The notes: generated by a model from the sequence alone, not told the origin. 64,000 nt of DNA from an uncultured Pelagibacteraceae bacterium (GCA_902521615.1 CABYSJ010000006.1:1-64000), one strand, 5' to 3'; positions 18,659-28,497 are shown, counted from the stretch's first letter. Numbers and translations are program-made.

Positions 18659-19020
18659 TCTTTTATTTTGTCCCATTCAGACATTCCGCCAGTAATGTTT
18701 TTAACATTTTTTACACCCATGTCTTTCATTGTTTTTGTGGCAAGAGTACCTTGACCGCCTAAACCACAAAAAACTACAAATTCTTTCTCTGGATTATTTT
18801 TAAAAATATCATTTTCTAAAGGACTTCCCTCTGCTAAATAAAATTCAAGCAATCCTCTGTCCATGTGTATGGCATTTCCTATTGTACCTTTAGAAAAACT
18901 ATCTTTATCTCTTACATCAATAAATTGAACATTCGGATCATTTAATTTTTTCTTTGCATCTTCAGCAGTAATATTTTCAATTTTGCTTCCTACACTCATA
19001 AGTTCATCAAATTTTTTCAT
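18655..19020 (-). CDS. Single-domain rhodanese-like protein
   Basis: A 121-residue protein with one rhodanese domain: ITAEDAKKKLNDPNVQFIDVRD, a central GNAIHMDRG, and the active-site loop VVFCGLGGQGT with Cys85. The intact Cys suggests sulfur transfer or thiosulfate/persulfide handling, or a sulfate-to-cysteine type carrier. It is third in a leftward set after the phosphotransacetylase-like and HisD/HpsN-like genes. Its stop overlaps the convergent glycoside hydrolase stop by four bases. Confidence 0.88.
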   Translation of the reverse strand: MKKFDELMSVGSKIENITAEDAKKKLNDPNVQFIDVRDKDSFSKGTIGNAIHMDRGLLEFYLAEGSPLENDIFKNNPEKEFVVFCGLGGQGTLATKTMKDMGVKNVKNITGGMSEWDKIKD

Positions 19021-19037
19021 TTTAAATCCCTAAATTA

Positions 19038-20324
19038 TTAGTTTTGAAAACCGTATTTTCTTAATCTCACATCGCCTGTTCTAGCATGTGCTTCCATTCC
19101 TTCGTATCTTGAAATTCTTGCACAAGCAGCACCAACTTCTTTTGTTGCGGCCTTACTCATTCTTTGGAAACTTAATGTTTTAATAAATTTTCCAACAAAC
19201 AAACCACCAGTGTATCTTCCAGCACCTTTTGTTGGTAAAATATGATTTGTACCTGAGCATTTATCTCCATAAGCAACGGTTGTTTCTTCACCAATGAATA
19301 AAGATCCATAATTTTTTAATCTGTCGTGGTACCATTGTAAATTTTTGGTCTGGACTTCTAAATGTTCTGGAGCGTATTCATCACTAACTTTAGCAATCTC
19401 TTCATCAGTGTCACAAAGAATTACTTCACCATAATCTCTCCATGCAGCACCAGAATTTTCTCTTGGAAGATCTGGTAAATCTGCAATTAATTCTGGAACT
19501 CTTTCCATTACATAATCTGCAACTTTTTTACTTTTAGTAAATAACCAAGCTGGAGAATTATAACCGTGTTCTGCTTGTCCAACTAAATCATATGCAACCA
19601 TTTCAGGATCAGCTGTCTCGTCTGCAATTACTGCAATTTCTGTAGGTCCTGCAAATAAATCTATACCAACTTTTCCAAATAAAATTCTTTTTGCTTCAGC
19701 AACAAATTGGTTTCCAGGCCCTACTAAAATATCCGCAGGGGCATTTCCAAATAAACCGTTTGTCATTGCTGCAATAGCTTGTACACCACCTAAATTCATT
19801 ATCACGTCAGCACCACATAAGTCAGCTGTATAAACAATTGATGGATGCACTCCAACTCCAGGTTTAGGTGAACTGCAAACTAAAATATTTTTTACACCAG
19901 CAACTTTTGCTGTTGTTACACTCATTACAGCTGAAGCTATATGAGCATATCTTCCAGCTGGAACATAACAACCTGCCGTATTTACCGGAATAAGTTTTTG
20001 TCCAGCAAATAAACCATCAGACAATTCAACTTCAAAATCTTGGCCATAATTTTTCAATTGTGCTTCAGCAAATTTTCTAACTCTTTCATGAGAGAATTGA
20101 ATATCATCTTTAGTTTTTTGATCTAAATTTTTTTTTATTTCTTCAATTTTTTCTTTTGAAACAATTACATCACCTTCATATTTATCAAATTTTTTCGAAA
20201 GCTCCTTACAACCTTCCTCTTTACTAGTCTCAATATCTTTTAGAATATTTTCAACTATTTCTCTTGTTTTTGTGTCGTCAGTTGATGATGTTTTTGGTGA
20301 TTTTTTTAAGTATGTAATTGCCAT
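19038..20324 (-). CDS. HisD-family NAD-dependent dehydrogenase, HpsN (sulfopropanediol dehydrogenase)-like
   Basis: A 428-residue enzyme of the histidinol dehydrogenase family. It has family motifs PVNTAGCYVPAGRY, VGPGNQFVAEAKR, LFAGPTE, VGQAEHGYNS (Gln and His zinc ligands), YAPEHLEV (catalytic Glu-His) and SGTNHILPT. Several details, from memory, look closer to HpsN, which oxidises 2,3-dihydroxypropane-1-sulfonate to sulfolactate, than to HisD: the GYNSP and ARKYG-like tail and the ENSGAAWRDYGEVI block. No his genes are near. Neighbouring sulfonate-type genes elsewhere in the window support HpsN, but a phylogeny is needed to exclude HisD. Confidence 0.75.
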   Translation of the reverse strand: MAITYLKKSPKTSSTDDTKTREIVENILKDIETSKEEGCKELSKKFDKYEGDVIVSKEKIEEIKKNLDQKTKDDIQFSHERVRKFAEAQLKNYGQDFEVELSDGLFAGQKLIPVNTAGCYVPAGRYAHIASAVMSVTTAKVAGVKNILVCSSPKPGVGVHPSIVYTADLCGADVIMNLGGVQAIAAMTNGLFGNAPADILVGPGNQFVAEAKRILFGKVGIDLFAGPTEIAVIADETADPEMVAYDLVGQAEHGYNSPAWLFTKSKKVADYVMERVPELIADLPDLPRENSGAAWRDYGEVILCDTDEEIAKVSDEYAPEHLEVQTKNLQWYHDRLKNYGSLFIGEETTVAYGDKCSGTNHILPTKGAGRYTGGLFVGKFIKTLSFQRMSKAATKEVGAACARISRYEGMEAHARTGDVRLRKYGFQN

Positions 20325-20384
20325 TTCTCTCCTTTAAAATTTCAGTTTATTTAAATGAATTTCTTTTTAAATTCAATGAATCAT

Positions 20385-21296
20385 TTAGTCCAAAGCAACT
20401 ACAGCAGCGGCAATTGAAGCTAAACGTGCTTGAGCTTCATCAGATCTACTTGTTATAACGACTGGTACTTTTCCACCGACCACAACTCCTGCGGCACATG
20501 CTCCACTAAAATAGATAAGCATTTTTACCAAAGCATTTCCAGTTTCTACACTTGGCACTAACAATACATCTGCCTCACCAGCAACCAAATTTTTAATTCC
20601 TTTTATTGCTGCTGATTTTTTTGAAATACTGTTATCAAATGCTAAAGGGCCAAATACGTCAGCATTTAAATTTTCCTCTTTTGCTAATTTTGTAATTTCA
20701 GCAGCTTCAATTGAACTTGGCACACTTTCTAAAACTTCCTCTGTTGCTGATAAAACAGATATTTTTGGTCTTTCTATTCCTATTCTGTGTGAAAAATTTA
20801 TTACATTTTTCAAGATATGCATTTTAGTTTTTACATTGGGCAATACATTTAATGCTCCATCAGTGATTATTAGAGGCTTATCATCTTTACCAATACTCAT
20901 ATGCCAAATATGACTTAGTCTTGTTTTACCTAACAAATTGTATTCACGTTTTAAAACCTCTTTCATGAGAACATCAGTATGAATGTGTCCTTTGACAATT
21001 ATTTTAACCTTATCTTCACTTGCAAGTTTAGCAGCAATTTTAGCCGTATCATTCTCTACAGGTTCATGAATAAGTTCATATTTAGAGATATCCCATTTAA
21101 TATTTTCAGCACATTTTTGTATTTCAACTTCATGACCAATAAATATAGGCTCAATTAAATTTTCATTAACCGCGTCTTGAACGGATAACATAGGCAAAGG
21201 TTTACCAGCATTTACAACTGCAACTTTAACTACTTTTTTTTTATGAGCTAAATCTAATAAGTTGTTTGGACAGACAATTTCTTTGTTTGAAAGCAT
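20385..21296 (-). CDS. Phosphate acetyl/butyryltransferase-family protein
   Basis: A 303-residue protein of the Pta/Ptb family, which swaps CoA and phosphate on acyl groups. Characteristic segments are VAVVNAGKPL, ILKNVINFSHRIG, VSVLSATEEV-like KISVLSATEEVLESVPSS, DVFGPLAFDNSIS and ADVLLVPSVETGNALVK. Length fits a stand-alone catalytic unit rather than the long enterobacterial Pta. In taurine and other sulfonate pathways such enzymes convert the acetyl phosphate made by Xsc. No xsc or acetate kinase gene is in the window. It heads a leftward set with the HpsN-like and rhodanese genes. Confidence 0.85.
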   Translation of the reverse strand: MLSNKEIVCPNNLLDLAHKKKVVKVAVVNAGKPLPMLSVQDAVNENLIEPIFIGHEVEIQKCAENIKWDISKYELIHEPVENDTAKIAAKLASEDKVKIIVKGHIHTDVLMKEVLKREYNLLGKTRLSHIWHMSIGKDDKPLIITDGALNVLPNVKTKMHILKNVINFSHRIGIERPKISVLSATEEVLESVPSSIEAAEITKLAKEENLNADVFGPLAFDNSISKKSAAIKGIKNLVAGEADVLLVPSVETGNALVKMLIYFSGACAAGVVVGGKVPVVITSRSDEAQARLASIAAAVVALD

Positions 21297-21395
21297 TTTT
21301 TCTACAAATAAGTGAAAAAACTGAACATGTATATAAAAAAAATTCTTTATATAAATTTAACAAGTTTATATAATTGATCTTGAGCGGGGGAGAAT

Positions 21396-22247
21396 TTGGA
21401 AATTGTAACTAAAATAGCGCCAATCGTATTGGCATTAATAATGTTAGGCTTAGGCTTAGGATTAAAACTAGAAGATTTTGGAAGAGTATTTAAAGCACCA
21501 AAAGATTTTATTGTTGGTTTTATTTCTCAATTAATAATTCTTCCAATTGTAGCATACATATTAATTTTAATTTTAAAAACACCGCCTGAAATAGCAATAG
21601 GGGTTATGATTATAGCTGCAGCTCCAGGAGGTGTAACATCTAATGTAATGACAAAATTTGCTGATGGAGATGTTGCGTTATCAATATCTTTGACTGCTGT
21701 AATTAGCTTACTAAGTATAATTACAGTACCTTTAATAATTTTTACATCTGCAGATATGTTAGGAATAACAGAGGTTTCTCAAAATATTTCAATGACAGGA
21801 ATAGCTTTAAAAATGTTTTTAGTTGTAACAGTACCTGTGATTTTAGGAATGATTATCAGAAAATTTGCTGAAAATTTTATATCTTCTAAAGTTGAAATAT
21901 TTAATAAACTTAACATAATTTTATTCGCTATTTTTTTCGTAGCAGCTTTTTATTCAGAAAGAGAAAATTTTATTAGTTTTATTAAACAAGCAGGTCTAAT
22001 TGCTTTAATTTTAAATATTTCAATGATGGTTACTGCATATTACATTGCAAAAGCTTTTGCCTCAGGTGTTAAACAAATGAAGTGTATTGCTTTAGAATGT
22101 GGATTACAAAATGGTACGTTAGCCTTATTTGTCTCTACGCAAATATTTGGTACTGATATATTATATGCGTTACCAACTGGTGCTTATGCATTAATTATGT
22201 ATATAACAGGATTTATTTTTATTTATTTTTTAAGAAAATCTAATTAA
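21396..22247 (+). CDS. Bile acid:sodium symporter family transporter
   Basis: A 283-residue protein with about nine membrane segments. Family signatures are GLGLKLEDFGRVFKAPK near residue 20, the broken-helix motif IAAAPGGVTSNVMTKFADG near 75, and ECGLQNGTLALF near 232. The family carries organic anions such as bile acids, keto acids and sulfated or sulfonated solutes with sodium. The start is TTG at 21396, supported by a GGGGGAG ribosome site five bases away; no ATG fits. Its stop overlaps the convergent regulator stop by four bases. Confidence 0.88.
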   Translation: MEIVTKIAPIVLALIMLGLGLGLKLEDFGRVFKAPKDFIVGFISQLIILPIVAYILILILKTPPEIAIGVMIIAAAPGGVTSNVMTKFADGDVALSISLTAVISLLSIITVPLIIFTSADMLGITEVSQNISMTGIALKMFLVVTVPVILGMIIRKFAENFISSKVEIFNKLNIILFAIFFVAAFYSERENFISFIKQAGLIALILNISMMVTAYYIAKAFASGVKQMKCIALECGLQNGTLALFVSTQIFGTDILYALPTGAYALIMYITGFIFIYFLRKSN

Positions 22248-23206
22248 TTATTAATTATTCTTATTTGATTAAAAATTTTATAAATAAAATGGCTTAAGCT
22301 AAGCATATTTTTATTAACCATACCCTTTGTTGTTACAAAAGCACTATCTTTAGCATTGTATGTAATTAATTTTTTATCATTTATATGAAGAAATTTTTTA
22401 TCAACTAAATATTTTATTTTTCTAACAACTGTAGGTCTAGGAATACCAGTTATCTCAGAAATTGACATGGCATTAACTCCTCTTTTATCTGATCCCTGAA
22501 TCTCTTTTCTATATGAGTCTAAATTTGGTTTTTTTGGAGTAAATTTTGGATTTTTAATTGTATTTATTAGCACAACCATACCGATTGCAAAAACTTCTAA
22601 ATCTTTTAATTCTTCTCTCCATCTTTTTATAAAAATAAACCAAAATTTATTAAATTGATACAAGCAATAAGAAAAATTTTCTTTTATTGCTAATATTATT
22701 TCTTTAGGAGAATAAACTTCACTTACTAATTTTTCCTTTTTTAAAATTTTATTAAATTCATACAAGATATTTACAACCTCTGTAAGAGTGTCGACCGCTT
22801 TAGCTGAGTAAAGCGTATCTCGAACAACAAACATTTTCTTACCAGTTCTTTTAATTACTTTTAATTTTTCTAATTCTAAAACTTTTCTTCTAATACTTTC
22901 TTTCGGAATTCCTAAATCTTTTGAGATGTCTGAAATATTTATTTTATTAATTTCGATTTGTTTATCCTTATAAAATGTATCGTAATTAATTTTTACTCCA
23001 TTTTGTCTGAAATATATAAGATCTTGATGTATCAGATATATAATGAGGACAAACTTGTCTATGTCTTTATAATGATCATAGGCTCTTACAAACCAGTTGC
23101 TTGTTAAAGTAAAATAAGCAGGTGCCAGCGCGGCAAAATTATCTTTAATTACTTTATTAATTACCTTCTCGTCAATGTGTGCTGATATACTAGGTAAGGT
23201 TTTCAT
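22244..23206 (-). CDS. Putative transcription regulator with two winged-helix domains
   Basis: A 320-residue protein made of two similar halves. Each half has a helical region with aromatic-rich segments (YFTLTSNWFVRAYDHYKD in one; YQFNKFWFIFIKRWREEL in the other), then a winged helix-turn-helix. The first is about 90-128 (ISDISKDLGIPKESIRRKV) and the second about 246-285 (SISEITGIPRPTVVRKIKY). No receiver or known ligand domain is visible. Two copies of a CCCA-type element lie just upstream, suggesting autoregulation. It opens the pilus island. Assignment as a DNA-binding regulator is firm; its targets are inferred. Confidence 0.78.
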   Translation of the reverse strand: MKTLPSISAHIDEKVINKVIKDNFAALAPAYFTLTSNWFVRAYDHYKDIDKFVLIIYLIHQDLIYFRQNGVKINYDTFYKDKQIEINKINISDISKDLGIPKESIRRKVLELEKLKVIKRTGKKMFVVRDTLYSAKAVDTLTEVVNILYEFNKILKKEKLVSEVYSPKEIILAIKENFSYCLYQFNKFWFIFIKRWREELKDLEVFAIGMVVLINTIKNPKFTPKKPNLDSYRKEIQGSDKRGVNAMSISEITGIPRPTVVRKIKYLVDKKFLHINDKKLITYNAKDSAFVTTKGMVNKNMLSLSHFIYKIFNQIRIINN

Positions 23207-23220
23207 ATTTTAAAAATAAA

Positions 23221-23250
23221 CCCATTTTGATTTAAAAAAACCCAATCTGA
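23221..23250 (+). promoter_or_regulatory. Two tandem copies of CCCATTTTGA-type element
   Basis: CCCATTTTGA at 23221-23230 and CCCAATCTGA at 23241-23250 lie 20 bases apart, about two helical turns, in the leader of the double-winged-helix regulator gene. The first is identical to copies at 40431 and 52401. This is a candidate operator. Confidence 0.45.
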
Positions 23251-23297
23251 ACAAATATTTTTATTTGTCAATCTTTCATTTATTTCTTGAGAATAAA

Positions 23298-23567
23298 CTA
23301 CTTTTTTTTATCGAATTCTAAACTTCCTCTAGAGTTTACATTATCTTTTACATGTTTGTAGTAACTAATATCTTTGATTAACTTTAGAAGGTCAATTCCT
23401 TTGTTTTCATATCTTCTCTTAATAGTCATTCTTGGAATATTCACAAAATTTATTTGCTCAACAAAATCTTCTGTCCATTCTTTTTCTATTTTATCTTTAA
23501 CTAATTTTTTCAAGAAAATTCTAAAGTCAGTACAGGTAATAGATTTTATGTTTTCATTGATCAGCAT
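23298..23567 (-). CDS. Small hypothetical protein
   Basis: An 89-residue lysine-rich protein (MLINENIKSITCTDFRIFLK) with predicted helices and no membrane segment or recognised motif. The contents RMTIKRRYENKGIDLLKLIKD could bind nucleic acid or protein. Codon and amino-acid use resemble neighbouring genes more than a random frame would. It lies between the regulator and the GAF-SpoIIE phosphatase, both on the same strand. There is moderate doubt that it is real. Confidence 0.5.
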   Translation of the reverse strand: MLINENIKSITCTDFRIFLKKLVKDKIEKEWTEDFVEQINFVNIPRMTIKRRYENKGIDLLKLIKDISYYKHVKDNVNSRGSLEFDKKK

Positions 23568-23614
23568 AATATATGTTTTTAAGCATATTTAACAAATTTA
23601 AATCATTTGAACAA

Positions 23615-24907
23615 TCATTTAGAGTCGATAACAACTATAGTTAAATCATCTTTTTGAATATGACCTTTATTTAAAATATCATCAATCATAATTTTCAATC
23701 TTTCATAAGTAGGAGTTGTTTGATATTTTTTGATATAATTTTGAAATCCTTCTGAACCTAGCATTTCTCCGTTTGGATTTTTAATTTCTGTTATACCATC
23801 AGTAAAAATATACATTGAACTGTCATTAAAAGGAATTGTATGTTCCATATATTTTGTATTAGGCATAATTCCTAAAGGTGGACCTGCTTCATTATAATTT
23901 GAAAACGAACCATCTTTCGAAAATATGATAGGGGGTTCATGACCTGCACTTGAAAGTAATAATTCTTTTTTATTACTATCATAAACACCTACTAACATAG
24001 TCACAAACATACCTCTTGAAATAGTTTCACAAATTTCATTATTAAGTTGTATTAATAAATCAGCAGCAGAAAAATTAGTTTTGCTTAAGCAACGATAAAG
24101 ACTTGATGCCTTAGACATTAATAAGGATGATTTAATTCCTTTACCAGATACATCTGCAACACCAAAACCATATTTTCCATCCCCTAAATCTGAAAAATTA
24201 TAAAAATCTCCAGAAACTACTTTTGCAGGTATATTGATCCCTGCAATTGGAAAATCTTCTTTTTTATTTTGTGATAGAAGAGATTTTTGAATTTCTCCAA
24301 CAATCTCTACTTCTTTTTGAATTTTATTCTTCTCCACCATTTCTTTTGCCATTTTTGCATTTCTTATAGCAAGTGCAGCAGGTGCAGATAAAGTTTCAAG
24401 TAATTTTCTATCCTCTTCGATAAATAATTTATCATCAGTTTTTTTGTTTAAGCAGTGAATAACTCCAATGCATTCATTTGCTGCTATAAGTGGGGAGCAT
24501 AGAACTGAATAAGTTGTAAAATTTGTTTTATTATCTAAATCAAAATAGAATTCTGCAATTTCCCTAACATCTTTTCGAACATTTCCAACTCGGATACATT
24601 TTTTTTGCTCTACCGCTTTTGCCATCACTCCATCTGTTAAATCTAACTCATATTCATCAAGATAATTTTGATTTATGGATGCAATACACTCAAATTTTTT
24701 CTTATGATCATTAATTAGAAATATATTTGCAGCTTGAGCATTTATTCTGCCAATAATTACTTTAAGTGCTGTATTTAAAGTTTCTTTAAGCTCAAGAGAT
24801 AAAGCAAACTCTTGATTCATGTTTGTAATGATTTCAAGATCAATGTTTGCTTGAGATACCTCTGGTTTTTTTTCTTCTTCTGGTTTTTTGGGTTTAAATA
24901 AGAACAT
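23615..24907 (-). CDS. GAF-domain SpoIIE-type serine phosphatase (RsbU-like)
   Basis: A 430-residue soluble protein. After a charged proline/lysine-rich start comes a GAF sensor domain (about 25-185), a short helical linker (KIQKEVEIVGEIQKSLL), and a PP2C-type SpoIIE phosphatase domain (about 215-430). Metal-binding aspartates are in SGDFY (D234), ADVSGKG (D252), FTDG (D370) and KDDLT (D420/421). In partner switching, such enzymes dephosphorylate an RsbV-type STAS protein, here encoded at 48631. The GAF ligand is unknown. It is divergent from the prepilin peptidase gene. Confidence 0.9.
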   Translation of the reverse strand: MFLFKPKKPEEEKKPEVSQANIDLEIITNMNQEFALSLELKETLNTALKVIIGRINAQAANIFLINDHKKKFECIASINQNYLDEYELDLTDGVMAKAVEQKKCIRVGNVRKDVREIAEFYFDLDNKTNFTTYSVLCSPLIAANECIGVIHCLNKKTDDKLFIEEDRKLLETLSAPAALAIRNAKMAKEMVEKNKIQKEVEIVGEIQKSLLSQNKKEDFPIAGINIPAKVVSGDFYNFSDLGDGKYGFGVADVSGKGIKSSLLMSKASSLYRCLSKTNFSAADLLIQLNNEICETISRGMFVTMLVGVYDSNKKELLLSSAGHEPPIIFSKDGSFSNYNEAGPPLGIMPNTKYMEHTIPFNDSSMYIFTDGITEIKNPNGEMLGSEGFQNYIKKYQTTPTYERLKIMIDDILNKGHIQKDDLTIVVIDSK

Positions 24908-25075
24908 TTATATCTAGTATTTTATCCTGATTTTATATAATTTTACAACTATGGAGATTATAATTAATAGTCCAAATTTTTACTTACATCTTCAAGATGC
25001 CGTATTAATGGTTCAGTTCATAATTGATGGCATTATTCAAGTGACATCGAATTTTAAAATATAATTTTTTCATTA

Positions 25076-25837
25076 GTGGATTATTTATTTGTAATCATTT
25101 TAGGAGGACTTTGGGGAAGTTTTGCAAATGTTTGTATTTATCGTATGCCTTTGAACAAAGGTGTAGTTTCTGGAAGATCGTATTGTCCTAAATGCAAAAA
25201 ACAAATTACTTGGAAAGATAATATACCAATTATTTCTTATTTTTTACTTAATGGTAAATGTCGAAAATGTAAAAAACCAATTTCTTCTCAATATACTCTT
25301 ATTGAGTTTTTGAGTATTTTATTTTTTACAATTATTTATTTTTTATATGGCACAACATTAACAACTCTTTTGTTAATGATTTTAAGTTTGTCTTTTATCA
25401 TTATTTTTTTTATAGATCTAAAACATTTCATTATTCCAAATGAAATTACATTTTCTATGATGGCTTTAGGATTTATTAAATCTTTTGACCCAAACTTAAA
25501 TTCACTTTTTCCAAATTATATTAATTCATTAATTGGTGGATTGTTAGGTTATGGAATAATTTGGTCAATTATATTTTTTTATAAGCAAGTACGAAAAAAA
25601 GAAGGCATGGGATTAGGGGATGCAAAGCTTTTTGCTGTTATTGGTTTCTGGTTTGGATGGTTAGCTATTCCGTTTATTATCTTTCTATCATCTATCATAG
25701 CTTTATTAAGTGTTGTTCCAAGTTTATTAAAAAATTCAAGAACAATGTCCTCACAGATACCTTTTGGACCACATATTATTATAGGAACTTTAATTTATCT
25801 TTTTTTTGAAAACAGCTTTAAATCACTGCTATTTTAA
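25076..25837 (+). CDS. pilD: Type IV prepilin peptidase / N-methyltransferase
   Basis: A 253-residue inner-membrane aspartyl protease that cleaves and N-methylates prepilins. The N-terminal methylase region has two CxxC pairs (C37/C40 in YCPKC and C62/C65 in KCRKC). Catalytic aspartates are D114 in FIDLKHFIIPN and D182 in GLGDAK. About seven membrane segments follow. Length fits PilD/GspO. Translation starts at GTG 25076. Its clients are the many prepilin-like proteins encoded in this island. Confidence 0.93.
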   Translation: MDYLFVIILGGLWGSFANVCIYRMPLNKGVVSGRSYCPKCKKQITWKDNIPIISYFLLNGKCRKCKKPISSQYTLIEFLSILFFTIIYFLYGTTLTTLLLMILSLSFIIIFFIDLKHFIIPNEITFSMMALGFIKSFDPNLNSLFPNYINSLIGGLLGYGIIWSIIFFYKQVRKKEGMGLGDAKLFAVIGFWFGWLAIPFIIFLSSIIALLSVVPSLLKNSRTMSSQIPFGPHIIIGTLIYLFFENSFKSLLF

Positions 25838-25878
25838 AGATTCAATGACAAACGGTCAGTAGATCTATTTTCTTAAAA

Positions 25879-28458
25879 ATGTTTAAATATTTATATATGA
25901 GATATTTTTTAATATTTTTATACCTAATTATTTACAATCAAATATTTTTAAATATTGGAAAAACTGAAGATATAACAATTTCATCTAATCACTCTAGTCA
26001 AATTGTAATGTCAAATAACGATACACTTACAGTTGAAAGTGATGTTACGGTTGATACCAGTGCTGCAGAACCTGTAGAATTAGAAAGTCATACCTTTACC
26101 ACTGGCTCAACTACTATAACAAACAATGGTACAATTATTGGCACAACTAAAGGAATTGAAGCTGATAAAACTACAGATTTTAGCATAAACAATTCTGGCA
26201 CCGTATCGGTAACCGATAATGCTAATAGTCCTGGATCAGCACTTTCATTATTACAATCTAGGGGAACGGTATCTATTGTAAATAGCGGAACTTTAGAGTC
26301 TGAACGTGCAGATACTATTAAGTTACATCCATCTTATGGAACTGTAACAATTAATAATTCTGGAAATATTACCTCATCAAAAGATAGAACAATAAATTTT
26401 GGTCAACACGCTAATGCAGGAACAATAATTAATTCAGGTACTATTTCAGGAAGAGCTAACACTCTATATATATATTCATCAGGAACAGATTATTCTGCAG
26501 GTACTATTACAAATTCTGGCACAATCAGCGCATCAGGAGGAAACGGTTTTGAAATTAATAATGTCAATGATGTTACAATTACTAATACTGGTACTATATC
26601 TGCTACAGCAGATGCAATTTTTAATATCGGGGAAAATAGTTCAAATGGGAATATAATTATTAATAAAGGCACAATATCAAGTGGTGCAAGTAATCATGAT
26701 TTAATAGTTACTACGTCAGTAGGATTACAATCACTAACCAATGATCAAGGAGGAAATGATGCTTTAAAATTAGAGGGTTATCTTCCAGTTAATTATGTAT
26801 TTCTTGCAAATAGCACAACTGATTATGGAAAGCTTGCCGTAGATAATCAAAATGGTGCAACCACTTTTAGTATTAGTACAGAATCTAGCTTATCAGCTGG
26901 AACATATACTTCTGTTATAACAGGAGTGTCATCTAGCAGATTTACTGCTGGTTCTACAGGCACTTGCTCTTGTAGTAATGGAAATTTTAATTGGACTTTA
27001 TCAGAGACTTCTTCTGGTAGTACAAATTGGAATTTAGTAATTACTAATGTCGATCAAAGCGCTCCAACTTTATCATCTTCTAGTCCTTCTGATAATGCAA
27101 CACAGGTTGCAACAAATGCAAATATAGTTTTAACTTTTAGTGAAGCAGTTGATGCTGAAAGTGGAAATATTACAATTAAAAAAACTTCTGATGATAGTAC
27201 TATTGAAACAATCGATGTAACTGGCGCTAAAGTAAGTGGTAGTGGTTCAACAGAAATTACTATTAATCCTGATACAGATTTAACAGCTGATATTGATTAT
27301 TATATTTTAATAGACGCTACTGCTTTTGATGATACTGCTGGAAATTCTTATGCGGGAATTTCAAGCACAACTGCTTTAAATTTTTCTACTAAACCTGGTG
27401 AAGTATTTAATGAGACTGTAAAAACTCTTACAAAAAATCAAACTGTAGCTGCAATAAATTCTTTAAACCAGTCGTTAAACAGAATTGCTGGACGTATGAA
27501 TTATATTAGATCTACAAATAACAGTTCCTCAAATCAAAATATTAGATTAGCAATGAATTTTGATAATCCTTTAGTAACTGAAATGTTAAATTCACTGTCA
27601 GCAAAACTCATTAATAAGCAAAAAGAAACGGAAAAATGGGGGGTGTGGAGTGAAGGAAATATATCATTTGGTAGAATAGGTCAACAAGATGGAAACTTAG
27701 GTCAGGATATTCACAGTGATGGAATAACTTTTGGAATAGATAAGAGAATAAATGAAGAGAAGACTATTGGATTTGCAGTCAATAAATCTTGGCAAGAAAC
27801 TGAAGTAGGGAGCAATGAGGCAAATATGGATGCTGCCGCAATTAGCATCATGAATTATGCAAGTTTAAAAATCGAGGACAAAAGATATTTAGAACTGGTT
27901 GCAGGAATAGGAGAAATGGATATTGATTTGAGTAGGGATGTTACAGGTGGAAAAAATACTGGTAATAGAAAAGGGAATCAACTTTTTGGAAGCTTTACTT
28001 ATTTGTTAGAACCTGATGTTGAAATTGTGGGTAGAAATTTAAACTATTATACTAGGCTGGATTTAGGCTTTACTCAATTAAAGGCATATACAGAAACAGG
28101 TGATGGAACAGCTGTAAGTTATAAAAAACAAAACGTTAAAAGCTTATCACTATCTGCAGGTTTTAATTTAAGCAAAATAATAGAAACCGATAAAGCTATA
28201 TTAGAACCATCATTAAAATTTGAATTAGGAAAAGATAAAACAATTAATTCTGTATCTGAAGCGTATTATGTAAATAATACATCTGAAATTTATAGTAATG
28301 CTATAGGTGACCAAAATTCAGGGCATTTATTATTTAATTTAGGTATAGGAGCAAAATTTAAAAATGAATTAAGCATAAATACATCATATGAGCATTACAG
28401 GAGCACTGATGATGCTTTTAATAATAATTTTTCTATATATGTTAGAAAACCGTTGTAA
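25879..28458 (+). CDS. Autotransporter adhesin with beta-helix passenger and Ig-like domain
   Basis: An 859-residue type V secreted protein. A hydrophobic N-terminus is likely a signal peptide; an alternative start at 25897 (MRYFLIF) gives a more normal one. Residues about 45-300 are a parallel beta-helix built on NSGTI/NNGTI-type turns. Residues about 390-505 are a bacterial Ig-like domain (APTLSSSSPSDNATQVA). From about 585 (KWGVWSEGNISFGRIG) the protein is an autotransporter beta-barrel to the C-terminus. It likely exposes the passenger on the cell surface. It sits between pilD and a pilin gene, linking it to the surface-attachment locus. Confidence 0.86.
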   Translation: MFKYLYMRYFLIFLYLIIYNQIFLNIGKTEDITISSNHSSQIVMSNNDTLTVESDVTVDTSAAEPVELESHTFTTGSTTITNNGTIIGTTKGIEADKTTDFSINNSGTVSVTDNANSPGSALSLLQSRGTVSIVNSGTLESERADTIKLHPSYGTVTINNSGNITSSKDRTINFGQHANAGTIINSGTISGRANTLYIYSSGTDYSAGTITNSGTISASGGNGFEINNVNDVTITNTGTISATADAIFNIGENSSNGNIIINKGTISSGASNHDLIVTTSVGLQSLTNDQGGNDALKLEGYLPVNYVFLANSTTDYGKLAVDNQNGATTFSISTESSLSAGTYTSVITGVSSSRFTAGSTGTCSCSNGNFNWTLSETSSGSTNWNLVITNVDQSAPTLSSSSPSDNATQVATNANIVLTFSEAVDAESGNITIKKTSDDSTIETIDVTGAKVSGSGSTEITINPDTDLTADIDYYILIDATAFDDTAGNSYAGISSTTALNFSTKPGEVFNETVKTLTKNQTVAAINSLNQSLNRIAGRMNYIRSTNNSSSNQNIRLAMNFDNPLVTEMLNSLSAKLINKQKETEKWGVWSEGNISFGRIGQQDGNLGQDIHSDGITFGIDKRINEEKTIGFAVNKSWQETEVGSNEANMDAAAISIMNYASLKIEDKRYLELVAGIGEMDIDLSRDVTGGKNTGNRKGNQLFGSFTYLLEPDVEIVGRNLNYYTRLDLGFTQLKAYTETGDGTAVSYKKQNVKSLSLSAGFNLSKIIETDKAILEPSLKFELGKDKTINSVSEAYYVNNTSEIYSNAIGDQNSGHLLFNLGIGAKFKNELSINTSYEHYRSTDDAFNNNFSIYVRKPL

Positions 28459-28497
28459 TTATATCTATGAGATATTTAGAAAATTTGTTAATTTAAT

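Noticed and set aside
19038..20324. Naming this gene hisD as a histidine-biosynthesis gene
   Set aside because: There is no other his gene nearby and the neighbours are Pta-like and rhodanese genes; the HpsN-like reading fits better, though it is unproven.
24960..24985. TTTGGAC-like sequence upstream of the GAF-SpoIIE gene as a copy of the shared element
   Set aside because: It lacks the leading CCCA and so matches only half the motif; in AT-rich DNA this is not convincing.
24951..25028. A 25-codon frame before the prepilin peptidase gene
   Set aside because: Too short, no ribosome site and no recognisable features; the region is more likely a promoter.
26040..26700. Repeats in the autotransporter passenger as a DNA tandem repeat
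   Set aside because: The periodicity is at protein level (NSGTI-type turns) with varied DNA and spacing, as expected of a beta-helix.
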